Assembly: GCA_015345905.1 (NCBI GenBank)
Contig: JADDTR010000023.1
Location: forward strand, 1 to 64,000
Source: Aotearoamyces nothofagi
Lineage: Eukaryota > Ascomycota > Leotiomycetes > Leotiales > Tympanidaceae
Direction: 5' to 3'
DNA: 64,000 bases
The translations under genes were made by a program, and so were the position numbers. Below the pieces are notes generated by a model. That model was not told the origin of the DNA, searched no databases, and saw only the letters and a list, made by a program, of their open reading frames with translations. Below are positions 12,201 through 23,664 of this stretch, piece after piece. Each line of letters starts with the position of its first letter. Position 1 is the stretch's first letter.

Positions 12201-14085
12201 GCTTCCCGAATAACGCAGTAAGGAATCTACTGGACCGTATCTGCCGGGCCTACGTGTACCTTAACACATTTGGAGGCACATCAAACAAGTGATTATTGTG
12301 ATAATCAAATCGGCCCTGCAGTCCACGCAACCATCTTGGCCATACTGACTATGCTGCTGTCTGTACCTGATTGCTGATCGCTGATCGCTGATCGCTGCCT
12401 CGGTGCCTCGGTGCCTCGTCAAGGTGATATTGCTGCAGTACTGTACAGTATTGTTATTGCCACTGCCCATCCACGCCGATGAAACCTCGATCGAGGCTGT
12501 CGTTGAATATCGCGATCCCGGTTCGCCTCCCGTATTGATTGCTTGATGTTGTTGATTCGAGCCCACGGAGACGGGGCTGGCCAAACCGACAAGGCTCCAA
12601 AAACGAGGCAGCCACTGTGGCCCAGTCCCTTGCTGGCGACGCTGGGAAGTCGGGCATTCGCCTCGGATTCGGCATCAGTATGCTACAAACACGTTTTCTT
12701 ACCCTGGCTGGTGCAGTGCAGGTAACGAGGGTAACGAAGGTAACGAGTAGGCGGGCCTGCATCTCCAGGAAGTCATGTGCCTGCAGGGGCCACTCCTGTA
12801 CTGTCGCACTGTCGCATGTCAGAATACCCGCTGTGAAACGACTCAAACGAGAGTTGGCTGAGAAAGGGAGCAAATATGCTTGTGCATCATGTTGAGAAAA
12901 GCAATTATACCAGCACGGCACACGGCTAAAGCATCGTCAAGGCGGGAGTCGGAATGTAACTCTGCTGCCGCAAGCCTCCTACACGTTTTCTTTCAAGTTA
13001 CGTATGCAATGCATATTGGACGCCTCACATCCGGCGAGGTCATTGGAGTGACGGCTCTTCAGGCCATATCACATGACTGGTGATTTTCACAATGTTACAT
13101 GCAGAAATCCTTCGTGCTCCATATCCGTATGTTGGCAGCCCTCTGTAGCACGCAAGATTGCTCAGTTCAGTCGCCTGTGACATCAGTCTGGTACTAGCCG
13201 ATACCTATGCTGAGTGATGGATGGCTAAAAATGGGGTTCAGCTTTTGGGGCAAGCAAGCAAGCAAGCATAGGTGTGAATGTCTAGATTTCGGAATCCATG
13301 ATCCAAGTACTCGGATACGAATCTCTTATGCGACATCAGCCTCGCGATCATCTTCACGGCGATCATCTATTTCTGGCATCTGGTCCTGTATTCTCCCAAT
13401 TCCAAGGTCGTGCTAACCCTCATGTAACGAGCGATAAGCAGGACCTTCTGGGACTGCTTTACTTACCAGGCGTATGACGAGAAATTGTCGGGATTTGCAA
13501 AATAGATGGCCAGAACATGGAAGCATGCTGTAGTACCCATAAGGGTTGGCCCAGCTGAGCTAGGAGTCATGGCTCGTGAATGCCATCTCAGTATCTATGG
13601 ACGATACTTGCGTGTCTGATCAGCTGACGCGGAAACCCCGTGATTTGCGAGAGAAGACGCAAGTGCGATCGCTTGCGGTAGCTATTACTCTCTCCAGTAA
13701 TAGGCTGATAAGGGTGAGGTGAGGCTTCCTAAACGGGCGCGAAACTTGGTGGACTGTGGAGTTTTGCCGGATAAATCCCTACGTCTTGCCGGACCCTCGG
13801 ACCACCCTAGCATTCTCACGATCTAAAATTCCCACTACTGGGAGATATAAAGCTATAGAAGGACCACATAATGCACCTCTTCCGACAACCGTCGTTGTAC
13901 TGAGCCCAGAAAACGCAAGCCTGGCATTCTGTCTAAAGTCTCATTTTATCAATCACGCTGCGTTACCAAGAGCAGGCGAATTCGTGACCTCAGCGAAGCC
14001 GCTCAGCGTTTAACATTACAACGCCATCATCTCTACATCCAATTGCAAAGTGGTGGTTGCCTTTGATCTTTAGCTATCTGTCGCA

Positions 14086-15027
14086 ATGGCAGATATCCAA
14101 CGCTGGGTTGTTACAGAACCGTACCTTCAAATCCACTGTAGTCTCGGTGAGGCACCACATCATGAAGTCGAACACAATCGGCTACGCTTTGTTGATATCA
14201 GAAAGAAGCATTTGCACCTGATTGACCTAGCAGTCGGACCATCGTCTCATAAGGCTGTCCAACTAGACACACCCGTAGGTGTGACGGCAGATATCGAGGG
14301 CGTAGACTCGAGAGACAAGATCTTGGTTGCAATTAAACATGGAATTGCAGTACTTGATAGGAAGACACATAAGTATGAATACTTGCAGAGATTTGATGAC
14401 AGTACAGAGAAGGACGACAGGTTGAGAAGTAACGACGGATCGGTGGATCCCCAAGGACGCTTTTGGCTCGGTTCCATGAATGATTTTCATATTGGGCAGC
14501 CACAGGCTGAGGGCACCCTCTTCCGTTTCGATTCTGACCTCTCGCGCCACACCATGCGTACTTCTGTAACAATCCCCAACGGCATCGGATGGTCTCTCGA
14601 CCACAAGACTCTATTCTTCGTGCATTCTACCGAGGCCATTCTCTATGCTTATGACTACGATACTGCCACTGGCGACATATCTAATCCCCGCCATTTCTGG
14701 AAGCTTAGTGATTGGAAGCCAACTAGCAAAAGTGACCCAGATGGGTTCGCCATGGACAAAGATGGGTTCATCTGGCAAGCAATCTATGGCGAAGGCAGAG
14801 TCCTCAGGATCAGTCCAGAAGGCAAAGTAGTTGGAGAGATTGTGTTACCGACAAGATCAATCACTTGCCCAGTATTTGTGGGTGAGGACCTGTTCATTAC
14901 CAGTGCTACAGAGGAGGATCCAGAAAATTTTCCTGAGAGTGCAAAGCATGAAGGCGGCTTATTCAAGGTCAACGTTGGAATCACTGGGGCGCCGACTTAC
15001 AAGTTTAAGCTGGATAAAGACGTATAA
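14086..15027 (+). CDS. SMP-30 / gluconolactonase-like beta-propeller hydrolase
   Basis: Single exon, 313 residues, the usual length for SMP-30/gluconolactonase/LRE-like proteins. These are six-bladed beta-propellers with a central divalent metal that hydrolyse lactones or related esters. Metal-site landmarks are present: Glu in the N-terminal LGEAPHHE block, Asn in RSNDGSVDPQGRFW, Asn in IPNGIGWS and Asp in SDPDGFAMD. No signal peptide is visible, so it is probably cytosolic. The ATG is preceded by CGCA and is the first in frame. It lies alone between a gene-poor block and the unknown paralogue pair, so context gives no substrate. Gluconolactone or another sugar lactone is a family-level inference. 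Confidence 0.9.
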   Translation: MADIQRWVVTEPYLQIHCSLGEAPHHEVEHNRLRFVDIRKKHLHLIDLAVGPSSHKAVQLDTPVGVTADIEGVDSRDKILVAIKHGIAVLDRKTHKYEYLQRFDDSTEKDDRLRSNDGSVDPQGRFWLGSMNDFHIGQPQAEGTLFRFDSDLSRHTMRTSVTIPNGIGWSLDHKTLFFVHSTEAILYAYDYDTATGDISNPRHFWKLSDWKPTSKSDPDGFAMDKDGFIWQAIYGEGRVLRISPEGKVVGEIVLPTRSITCPVFVGEDLFITSATEEDPENFPESAKHEGGLFKVNVGITGAPTYKFKLDKDV

Positions 15028-15893
15028 GAACTACACGGACTGCACATAGAATATCGGGTCAGACCTGGAAAAACCTATAGATTAAATTTCATCTCTTTGA
15101 TATCTTTTAATCATTTCAGTCTTGTAGTATTGATTCAAGTGTAAAACGCGCTAAGGTAGGAGAGGAGTGCTGCGCTTAAAATGAGGATGGTTTGGCGGTT
15201 AGATGTGAGGACGAGGCTGACACTTTTGCATCGATCTAGAGCAGCCAAATAGTGACCCAACGCCAAATTCAAGTTCGTGAGAGAATCTAAACATCGTACG
15301 AGAGCCTTGCTTACTGTTGCGGCCATTATGCGCGGCGGTTAGTCGAACAATACACTCACTTTTGCAACAGTCGTTTCTCAGCCTTGCCGAGGACCTTACC
15401 ATGACAACCAAAGATTCTCAGTTACCTACCAGCGTATGCCACTCAAAGACTTTGTCTATGACTTCCACAAAGTCTTGCACTATTGATCAGAAACTCGCCG
15501 CAACATTCGATGGAAGCCTAGTGAGCTGCGGAGTCAGGAACGTGGCCAGCACAGACGATACTCTGTAGAAACCGTTGTAGCTAGACAAACCAACAAGGTA
15601 CATTGCTATGCTTGGAACTGAAATATCCCGCTCGTTTAAGAAGTGTACAAGGTCACATTTGAATGCCGTTACATTAAAGAGTTTATTGGCTGAATGGGAT
15701 TATCGCGTAACGACACCTCAACTCCCATCTGACTCGATCTTACAACGACCAACCACCCCAACTCGATGTCCACTTGATATTCCACGACCGATTGTGTTAC
15801 TTTCTAGATGATTTGAGGCATTAATGCCAACAATCGTCAGGTTGGTAAAACTGAATCAGTTGCTGAGGTCTGTCTCTCAAAACTGTTGACAAA
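15028..15893. other. Intergenic, no gene supported
   Basis: Holds the 3' flank of the SMP-30-like gene and the 5' flank of the first unknown paralogue. Frames of 60-83 codons are present on both strands but show no motif or splice pattern that I trust. Confidence 0.6.
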
Positions 15894-17093
15894 ATGCGGA
15901 CTGCAAACTCACCAGATATTGACGGTGGCAATTCAACAATGAAGCTATCTGAAGAATTTCAGGCTACACCAACACGTACTATAAGTCACATGCCATTGAA
16001 TTCATCACCAAATCAATGCCTCGAACGAGACTTTCAAGAGTATCAATCGCCATACAGAAAACAACCCCTCGAAGACTTTTGCAACGTTTCAGAAACTTCA
16101 AAAGATCAAGAGATTGCCGATCTTCAAAATCAGGTGAAGCACCTTCAAGGGATGATCAAGCCTGATAAGTCAGACGAAGGCGTTGAAAACCTCTTTATGT
16201 CCGATCAACCTTTTGAAATGCCAGAGATGTCAACGTTGGACCACCGTGAACTTGACGTTGCCCTAGATCAGGTTGCCGGGTTGACTCCAGATCAAAAAGT
16301 TCTTTTGAAAGATATAATTTGGGACAAAGTAGAAATAGCACGGTTCCATCTAGAACAGGCAACATTTCCATTGTTGAAGGTTGGACTAGCTATCACTCTT
16401 CGCAATCTTGAGTACGAGTTTGATAAATCAGAACAAAACGAACAGATCATAGAGGAGGGCCATCGAGCTGCTCACGGTGGTAATACTGCCAGCATGTTCT
16501 ACAATTCCTTAGTCCGTCGTCTGGTCAATATCAAGCGGTACGAGAATCCCTACGAGTCCATCCATGGAGTGCGGCCAGCTTTTGCATGGAAGTACAACAG
16601 ATGCCGCAAGCTCATTGAAGTCATTAATTGGCGGGCCTTTGTGTATGGTTTCAGAGGCGGATGCTACCTCCGCGGTCAATTCGAAACTCACTTCACGTAC
16701 CTGATTACACTTGTCAGTCATATCGATGATGTAGGGGAAGTGGAAAAGGAGCTCTTGAAGCCACATGTTATCGACCGTCTCTGCAGCATGCAGAGAATCT
16801 ACGATAGAGCCTACCATGAGAATAAAAGGCATCGAGCGGAAATGAAGCATGGTCAAGATACCTCAGTGTATAAAAGAAGTTATGCTAATAATTTTATAGC
16901 CAATACCGCCCCAAAAGCAGCAGAAGCCTGTCCATTGGATATTTCAAGCTTGTCAATCTCTCCTGGAAGTGCTCGAAACACTCCAAAGAATCGAGGTGGT
17001 GGTAGGCTGAGACGAGGCAGAGAACGCAGAGATAGCTGTAGCAGTTCAAATGGAAGGGAAAACACCAACGCTTATCAAGATAAAGGGGGCTAA
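15894..17093 (+). CDS. Unrecognised protein, paralogue A of a neighbouring pair
   Basis: Single open frame of 399 residues from ATG. I do not recognise the family. The N-terminal ~60 residues are polar and low-complexity. Residues ~65-85 could form a short coiled coil (QEIADLQNQVKHLQGMI). A mostly helical middle follows (~110-320), and the C-terminus is a basic, Gly/Arg/Ser-rich tail (GGGRLRRGRERRDS). The middle contains HGGN at ~194, then 39 positions on the string W-x4-C-x-K-x3-V-x2-W. The same pattern with nearly the same spacing occurs in the next gene downstream, so I call them paralogues although overall identity is low. No signal peptide, membrane segment or catalytic motif is visible. 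The basic tail suggests, without proof, nucleic-acid binding. Confidence 0.75.
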   Translation: MRTANSPDIDGGNSTMKLSEEFQATPTRTISHMPLNSSPNQCLERDFQEYQSPYRKQPLEDFCNVSETSKDQEIADLQNQVKHLQGMIKPDKSDEGVENLFMSDQPFEMPEMSTLDHRELDVALDQVAGLTPDQKVLLKDIIWDKVEIARFHLEQATFPLLKVGLAITLRNLEYEFDKSEQNEQIIEEGHRAAHGGNTASMFYNSLVRRLVNIKRYENPYESIHGVRPAFAWKYNRCRKLIEVINWRAFVYGFRGGCYLRGQFETHFTYLITLVSHIDDVGEVEKELLKPHVIDRLCSMQRIYDRAYHENKRHRAEMKHGQDTSVYKRSYANNFIANTAPKAAEACPLDISSLSISPGSARNTPKNRGGGRLRRGRERRDSCSSSNGRENTNAYQDKGG

Positions 17094-17657
17094 GGAGGAA
17101 ATAGGGGAGCCTCTACGCAAAGTCCTGATCCATGGCTAGAGTTGGACGAGGAAACTTGGCTGTAGATATTAAGGCTTTATTAAATCCGCTGCAATAGCAG
17201 CTAGTTTTATTTTTTGGGGAATACTACTTGCTAAATATAAATGAAGTTCTTTCTCTGTTTATGAATGAATATCGTGGGACTTATCAGTAACAGAAGGAGC
17301 TACAGACATGACAGTGTTAGCCGCCTCTCCCACTCATCATCCTTTAATAAAGTACTCTCGACGATATTAGATTCACATCAAGACATTCACTTTTGGATAT
17401 ATTGTCAGGTATATTAGTTCTCAACATTCGGCTTACCGTTGGCGGTCCATTCTTAGATATTACGATTCGTACCTTCCGCATATCAGTCTCAACCTGACCC
17501 CATAACACAGCTACTCTTCTCCCGCCTCACAAACATTGGCTAGGTGTGCGATCCAGTCACAACTGATGGGAAACAACTGTCAATGTTCAACAAGACTTAG
17601 GTTCACTGAACTCTTCAGTTCTTGTCCGGTCTTCTGATCGCTTGTACTACTTTCACC
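17094..17657. other. Intergenic between the two unknown paralogues
   Basis: About 560 bases, somewhat AT-rich, with no coding frame. It must hold the terminator of paralogue A and the promoter of paralogue B, which lie on the same strand. Confidence 0.65.
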
Positions 17658-18943
17658 ATGTCGTTCTCTCCATTGAGTACGTGTCTGGGGCCATCTTACT
17701 CCGACAACGATGCTAACTTATTTCAGCCCAAAAAGTCTTTCGAAGTAGTTATCGAAAACAAAAGAGTTTAGCTTCAAGCCAGGTCGGGTGGAATCCTCCC
17801 AAAACTACGACAGATACGGACTTGAGTGATGCTCGACATGAAGAGACAAATTCGACCCTCGAAGGTTCGGATGTGTCGACAGCGGATATCTTTACGAAGC
17901 CGAGTGAGGCTCACCATGACACTTCAAGCTGGAGAGAATTAAACGATTTGACAATTGCAATGTGTACCGATAAAAGTGAGAACCAACCAGAGGAGAAAGC
18001 CTCTGTCTCGGAAGAACGGGATCGTTCTTCAACTATGACAGGCACAAGCTCGATTGAGACTCAATACAATGAGACTGAAGTTTCGTGGGTGGCATCTCAA
18101 CCTGAAGGAACAGGACAAAGAGTAGTAGGCCAGTCTGTCAGCCAGGCTGTATTCCAGACTATCGGAAATGTGGACGAAGGCACGATGAGCACAGCAATGA
18201 ACCAACCAAGCATAAACTGTCAAGCTGAGCTTGAGTTCTGGTCGAAGATGGCTGCACAACCAACAATTGTAATAACCCAGGCCGAGTGGGAATACTGGGG
18301 CGCGCGTGAGAAGGCAGAGTGGGAGCTGGCCTGCACTCCAGATTCACAGCTGCGGGCAAAAGCACTGGAGCTTGTTATACAAAACGAGAACCTGAAAGCT
18401 CGCAACGAGACCTTGGAGCCTTTAGCAATGGTTGGCGTTTATGCGAGGACACGCGCCCTTGAGCAGGCAAGGAGTAAACTTGACCCCACGCTCCAAAAAA
18501 ACCATGCTTTGATAACTGCTGGCAATGAAGCGGTCCATCATGGAAATGCTCTTGCGGACGCAGCGCTCTACCAGGGCGTTGTTAACCCGCCCCGAACCGA
18601 CTTTGCGACGTACGAGGCACTCTACCGGGTCCAGGCGGATTCGCTTTGGCGTATTCGGAAGTGCGAGAAGTCTGTAAAGGTGGTAGGATGGTGCTTCACA
18701 ATGTTGGACCTGTTTCCTAATCAAGACAGTAAAGTATTCCAAGACTTTGTCGAGTTGAATAAAAAGGTCACCGAGCTTGTAGTACACAAAAGGGCATTTA
18801 CGGGGGAAGAAGTTACCGACGTGTTTGAGACGGACGCTATGAAAAAGATATTTCCTCTAATGCAAGAGCTATGCGAGAAGTGCGTAAGGAGAGGTAAGAA
18901 GATGCGGATGGGAAGAATGGGTAAATATATCTTTCCAACGTGA
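17658..18943 (+). CDS. Unrecognised protein, paralogue B of a neighbouring pair
   Basis: Two exons: 17658-17676 and 17727-18943. The 50-bp intron has a GTACGT donor, a CTAAC branch site and a TTTCAG acceptor. It brings ATG (MSFSPLTQKVF) into frame with the long second exon, giving about 411 residues. Without this splice the frame has no ATG near its start. The N-terminal ~170 residues are polar, Ser/Thr/Glu-rich and probably disordered. Residues ~185-225 look helical. The shared block then follows: HHGN at ~277, and 38 positions on W-x4-C-x-K-x3-V-x2-W, matching paralogue A. The C-terminus is Lys/Arg-rich. A further exon may replace the last residues (next entry). Function unknown; the pair probably arose by an old duplication. 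Confidence 0.7.
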
Positions 18944-18967
18944 AAGCACGATGTTAATATTATCTAG

Positions 18968-19182
18968 AGATGAAGAACTTGAACAAGGGACGAATGATAC
19001 GTCCATTCTTCCCTACCCAAGAGGATTGGTCGCTGGATCCAAGGAACATGGCCACTTCACATAGTCCATACGCTTCATATAGTGACCAAGGGGCTCCAAG
19101 GCGTGCAAGCGATTTCAATCGTCAACTCTACGCTCCAGCACAGCATCCTGCAAGACGCAGCGGCCGAAACCGCGAGCCTTAG
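18968..19182 (+). other. Possible third exon of paralogue B
   Basis: If GTAAAT at 18921 and CTAG ending at 18967 bound an intron of 47 bp, paralogue B continues in frame for 72 more codons (EMKNLNKGRMIRPFFPTQ and on) to a stop at 19182. The donor is acceptable and the branch site is weak. Retention of this intron would end the protein at 18943. Alternatively the piece is not translated. Confidence 0.4.
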
Positions 19183-20278
19183 ACCTCCAAGAGACCACTG
19201 TGATGAAGCTGAGCCGTTGATTCATGAATCGCTACCATGACTAAATATCAAGGCGTTTCAGCTACGAGTTCAAAGAGGGTATAGAGAAGACTGAGCGAAA
19301 GAAACTGTCTGCAAATGTACGAGAAGCCTCACGAAACTGCGCTTTAATGAGCAGGCGTGCCTGAAGACGTGTGTCTGTAGAGTAGGTGTGGTTCTATAAT
19401 CGGGCGTATGTCCCGCAGGCAAGCACCAAGTGTAAAATAGCTTCAGTTTTGAACCACGAGGTTGAGAAGGATAACATCAGATGACGGTGTCAAATAATAA
19501 AGAGACTGTCAAACAGTAGGGTTTGTCTTTAAAGCTGTAGATAATGGGATAGGCAAATTGCAAATGTTCACAAGTTTTGCTGTCACCTAACTGTGACATA
19601 TTTCAACGACGACTTGTCTGAAATTCATAAGCAATGACAGTTGCACCTTCAAACCTACATCCAGCGCTGCTTCAATATCAAAAGCAAGCCCTGCGAGAAG
19701 GACTCTGCAGCAAGCAGTATCAGTCGCCGGTAACTTTCAAGCCCGAAGCCATCGAGATGCGGAGCGCTCCCTTGAGAGATTTGCCCTACCTCAGCAGCGC
19801 CCTAGAAACCCACTTGAGCACTTGAGTTTCCGCAAAGCTGCGTTACTGACCTCGGAAGTACAGGGCCGAGGCTATTGTTAGGTAGGCGTTCGTAGAGGAA
19901 GGCTTGCATGGTAATAGAGACTTTTATCGTGAAGGATAGGTGCGATAGCACTTTACCAAAGTCTCAATTGCGCAGCATCACATATTTATATGAAGAATAG
20001 ATCATAGCCGAGGCATAGTAGTGATAAAAGTGAATTCTATATGCACTGACAGATGAACGCAGTTCAATACTGACTTTTGACGTAGAGGCTGAGAGGCACC
20101 TATCAAACCTCGTTATTCACCTGATCTTACACAACATCGACACCAAGTAATCGATGGCTGCCTGCCTCACAATCAATGTGCCAATGCTTCCTGCCATCCA
20201 CGTATATAACCCGAAACTCCATCCCTTCACGTATTCGGCACATGGCGATGCGTGCATTCCTTTGGTATCAATATCTAC
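19183..20278. other. Intergenic, no gene supported
   Basis: Between the end of paralogue B and the stop of the Na+/H+ exchanger, two genes that converge. One ATG-started frame of 63 codons (19634-19825) has no recognisable feature and no intron evidence, so I leave it out. Confidence 0.6.
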
Positions 20279-22302
20279 TCAAGCACCACCCGGTCCACCA
20301 TGAGGACTCTTTCCGCCATCCAGCAGCAGCTTTGGTTTAATGAAACCCTCGTCTAATTGCTTGAACCATGCAGCATGGTCCTCAGCCGTGCTATTAATCA
20401 AAGAATTGATAGCACCCGATGCGGTAATATGGGGCACTTCATAATGACTGGATGTTCCAGAGGTAGGATATGAATTTTCCGTGTTAAGGTCGCCCTCTGG
20501 CTGAAGATTTGGCTTCCGCTTCGGCGGTCTCTTTGCCGCAGGCGGGAGGTCAGATGTGTCACTATCAGCATCCTCCTCACTGCTATTGCCGCTTCTCCCG
20601 AGCAGATCTTGCTCGCTCTCGTTCTGTCGTCCCTTGCCACTAGCTAACGAGTTCTTTCTGTTGAGACTTGACGGTCGGTTATGTGGGCTCGCATTGCCGC
20701 TTGCATAACCTCTGTTTCCAGGCCCATTACGGCGTCCATTAGTCTCGAAGTCGACAGAATCTAGGGGCACAGCAGAATTGTACCTCTTTGGTACATTGCC
20801 AATTGCCGTACCAGCCCGTTTGTAATAGGAGCCCCCGGAAACAGCCTCGATATCGAATTCATCATCGCTATCTATTTCTTCCACTATTCCAGTTCGTATC
20901 CCGAGAATCTCGAGCATACGCGCCGTAGTTCCGCCAAATATAATGACGGTGAGCACTACGACCACGAGGACAGTTGCCTTGAGCGCATACGCATTCTCAC
21001 CTGACAGGCCAGCTGCGAGGGCGACGCCGACAGCTCCACGTAGTCCAGCCCAGAACAACATGGCTTGGTAACTGTATGGCAGCTCATCTGGCACGTCCCT
21101 ACCGCGTCGCTTTGCTCTATACCGGATAAACCAGTTGATGAGCCTCGATAGTGGAAACACAGCAGCCCAGCGAGCAACGCAGATGCCACAAACGGTGACT
21201 ATTATCAACAGCGGCTTGAACTGCAGATTATTTTCCGTGAATAAAGAGAGACCAAGGTAGATAAATATAAAATTCTCCGATAACTGAGACAAAACTTGGA
21301 ATAAGTATTTTGTGGTTAGTTGGGTGCGACGGGACATGTTGTAATAAGCATAGTGCTTTAACGTGATTCCGCAAAACAGAAGTGTGACAATTCCTGAAAG
21401 ATGAATCAGTAGGCAAACGATCAATGGGCTTCGGCAGCCTTACCGGACATGTGCAACCCGTTAGAGAAGAAATAGCTGGCATACGCAATCAATACTATCA
21501 GACAACTTTCAATCTTCGGGAATCTTCGAACAAAGGTGTACTTCAACCCCAACGCCGTTGCAATACCGATTATTACGCCGATCAGCAGACTGCCAAAAAA
21601 CACGGCTAAAAAGATGCCAATACCCTCGAGTAAACTAAGTGGCCCGAGGGTCCCTGAATGCCCGCCTTCCTTGTACCTTTGAGCTGTCTCAAATAGGACA
21701 ATGGCGATGGCATCATTGAGAATAGACTCACCGAAGATAATGGTGTACAACTTCGGGTCGACTTTGTATGTGTTGAAAATCGCGAGGATGGTGACTGGAT
21801 CTGTAGCTGATAGCGTAGCTCCGACAGAGATAGCCTCTACGAAAGACATATTAATGCCTTCGAGAGGAATCCGAGTATAGATCCATAGGATCAACCCAAG
21901 TACAATCGCGGATATGAATGTTCCAGCAAAAGCGAACGTCAAGATGGTTCCGATATTTCGAAAGAAATTGGCTTGATGCAATTCGTAGCCCGAGGCCAGG
22001 ATGATTGGCGGAAGAAGGAGGTTGAAGAAGACTTGATAGTCGAAGCTGACAAGGCTTTGTATCGAGCTCCCCGTACTGATTCGGAGGATCAATCCAACCG
22101 TCATGCCGGCAAAGATGGAAATGACTGTTTCGTGGACGGCCTGGACCTTCTTTTGCTGCAGCATGTAACTCGTGAAGAGCGCCACGATGAGCAGCATGAT
22201 CAGAATAAACAGAGCCCATGAGGAAAATATCTCTTTCTGAGACGAATCGGGTTCTGCATATTGCTCGTCAGTAGCCGCGGAACTCGAAGATACCGCGGAC
22301 AT
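20279..22302 (-). CDS. nhx1: Endosomal/vacuolar Na+(K+)/H+ exchanger, Nhx1-like
   Basis: Two exons on the minus strand, 22302-21444 and 21393-20279, joined across a 50-bp intron at HMSG|IVTLLFCGI; about 657 residues. It exchanges cytosolic Na+ or K+ for lumenal H+ in late endosome/vacuole membranes. Eleven to twelve hydrophobic segments fill the first ~430 residues. Family marks: the amiloride-site-like FFNLLLPPIILASGY, the ion-path ATDPVTILAIF, the FGESILNDAIAIVLFE block, and GLRGAVGVALA in the last membrane part. The C-terminal ~230 residues form a cytoplasmic tail, acidic then Ser/Asn/Pro-rich, typical of fungal NHX proteins and probably regulatory. It is divergent to the sugar transporter, with about 1.36 kb of shared upstream DNA. 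The length and motifs look intact. Confidence 0.95.
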
Positions 22303-23664
22303 GCGTCCACGGTGAACTCACCATCTGGATCTGCTTCTTCCGACTGTCGCTCTGGAAGGGTTCACGTCAGTATCTGTGCGATGCTGGAATATGGATGGCA
22401 CGCACTTAGGATGCCAAGCACCGAGTATGCGATCGTAGCTGAAGCCATAGCTACCGTAGCTCTTATCTCGAGCTATTCTATAGGGCAAGGCTATGTGTAG
22501 AGCTCGGTATGCGCGGCAAGCTGTGAAGGGACGGCAACGTCGCTCATCAAGGAGCTGCGGTAATGAGGGAGAGACCACATGTAACCTCTGGCGGAGTGCT
22601 ATGGAACCTTCTGAACTTTGTTCTGATATCGAGATGCGAGGTCCGGCCACATATTCGTGATTCGCGGTCTGCAGCATGAACTAACGCCTTTTGGCTACCT
22701 TATCGCCAGGGAAGCAGCCTAGGTAGCTGAAGCAACGGAGATGTTCGTGGCAGGATTACGTCGGCGCGGACAGACACATCTACAGTGGCTGTCTCTCTGT
22801 TTGCGTTGTGTATATATTTACAGGACGGCGACCTGGAGGTGGAGGTGGAGTTGGAGTTGGAGTGGGAGCTGGAGCTGGAGCATCGCATCGTGGCCAGCGT
22901 CAACGGCCAGCGGTGCGTTTAGCCTGGGTGCCCCGTGGATGGCAGCAGTCCTACGTCGGGCAGTAAGGCCCGACACGGCCGTCTCGCTTTTGGCGTTCGA
23001 TGCAACGACATTAATGTCTCCCGTTCCCGGTTCCTGCTTCTCTAGCCCTGCCGCTCATTGTGCCTGGGGAGGCGTGATTGGAAACACGACTGCAAACTGT
23101 GAGGGAGCCACCATCCCATCGTTATCCGTTTGACACGCCAACAGAGCAGCAGTGCAACGACGCCGCTTTCCTTATATTATCACCGCCACGACACTCCTTT
23201 CCTGCGCTCTCGACCTCTTTCTTTATCCTCATCGGATTTCTTACACGGGCCGTGCGTGCCATAGTTGCGAGAGCCGAAGCCGCGTGCCCATACCCGCAGA
23301 CCTGCTCTCGTGATGACTTGAACTTGGGCTCTGCCGAATCATTCCGAGTAGGTCCAAGTCACGCTCGCTCATCTGCATATACCATGCTGACCACGTCTCC
23401 CTCGACAGGACTCGACGGCTATACACCAGCGCTCATCCCGCTGTCCCCGCTGCCGCAATAGCTTCCATATACCCCGTACCCCACAAAGCGCTTTTCCGTA
23501 CCACGCCGCCGGCACTCGAGCCCTTTGCTCGAAACTTGAAGACTCCCCTTCGCCGTAATACCCTTGATCTGAAGGCCGACATATCATTGTACAGCAGCGT
23601 CGAAGAAAATCCGAAGCTTCAATAGCAAATAGGCACTCCTTGGCTGCGTGCGCGGCACCCTGCG
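22303..23664. promoter_or_regulatory. Shared upstream region of nhx1 and the sugar transporter
   Basis: The two genes diverge, so this 1.36 kb carries both promoters and leaders. No coding frame convinces me. It includes a purine-rich hexanucleotide array at about 22834-22880 (GGAGNT-type units, some seven copies). CT-rich stretches near 23180-23230 fit a fungal transcription start region for the transporter. Confidence 0.6.
22834..22880. repeat. GGAGNT hexanucleotide array
   Basis: Tandem units GGAGGT, GGAGTT and GGAGCT, strongly purine-biased on the plus strand, in the divergent promoter region. Confidence 0.8.

Larger units (their letters stand above)
6934..14085. other. Seven-kilobase gene-poor block
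   Basis: I find no gene I can support. Many frames of 60-160 codons exist on both strands, but they overlap each other, often start at non-ATG codons and show no family motif. Base composition is balanced, unlike the AT-rich island, so RIP is not the explanation. Contents: the bZIP leader (6934 to about 7250); short tandem arrays (ACAGC near 8262, TGTCAC near 9232, TGATCGC near 12365, CAAG near 13250); and many copies of the palindrome TACTGTACAGTA or parts of it (near 9495, 9937, 10365, 10435, 10540, 10960, 12430). The last 300 bases are the promoter of the SMP-30-like gene. Confidence 0.6.

Noticed and set aside
19634-19825. ATG-started frame of 63 codons between convergent genes
   Set aside because: Too short, no motif, no flanking splice signals.
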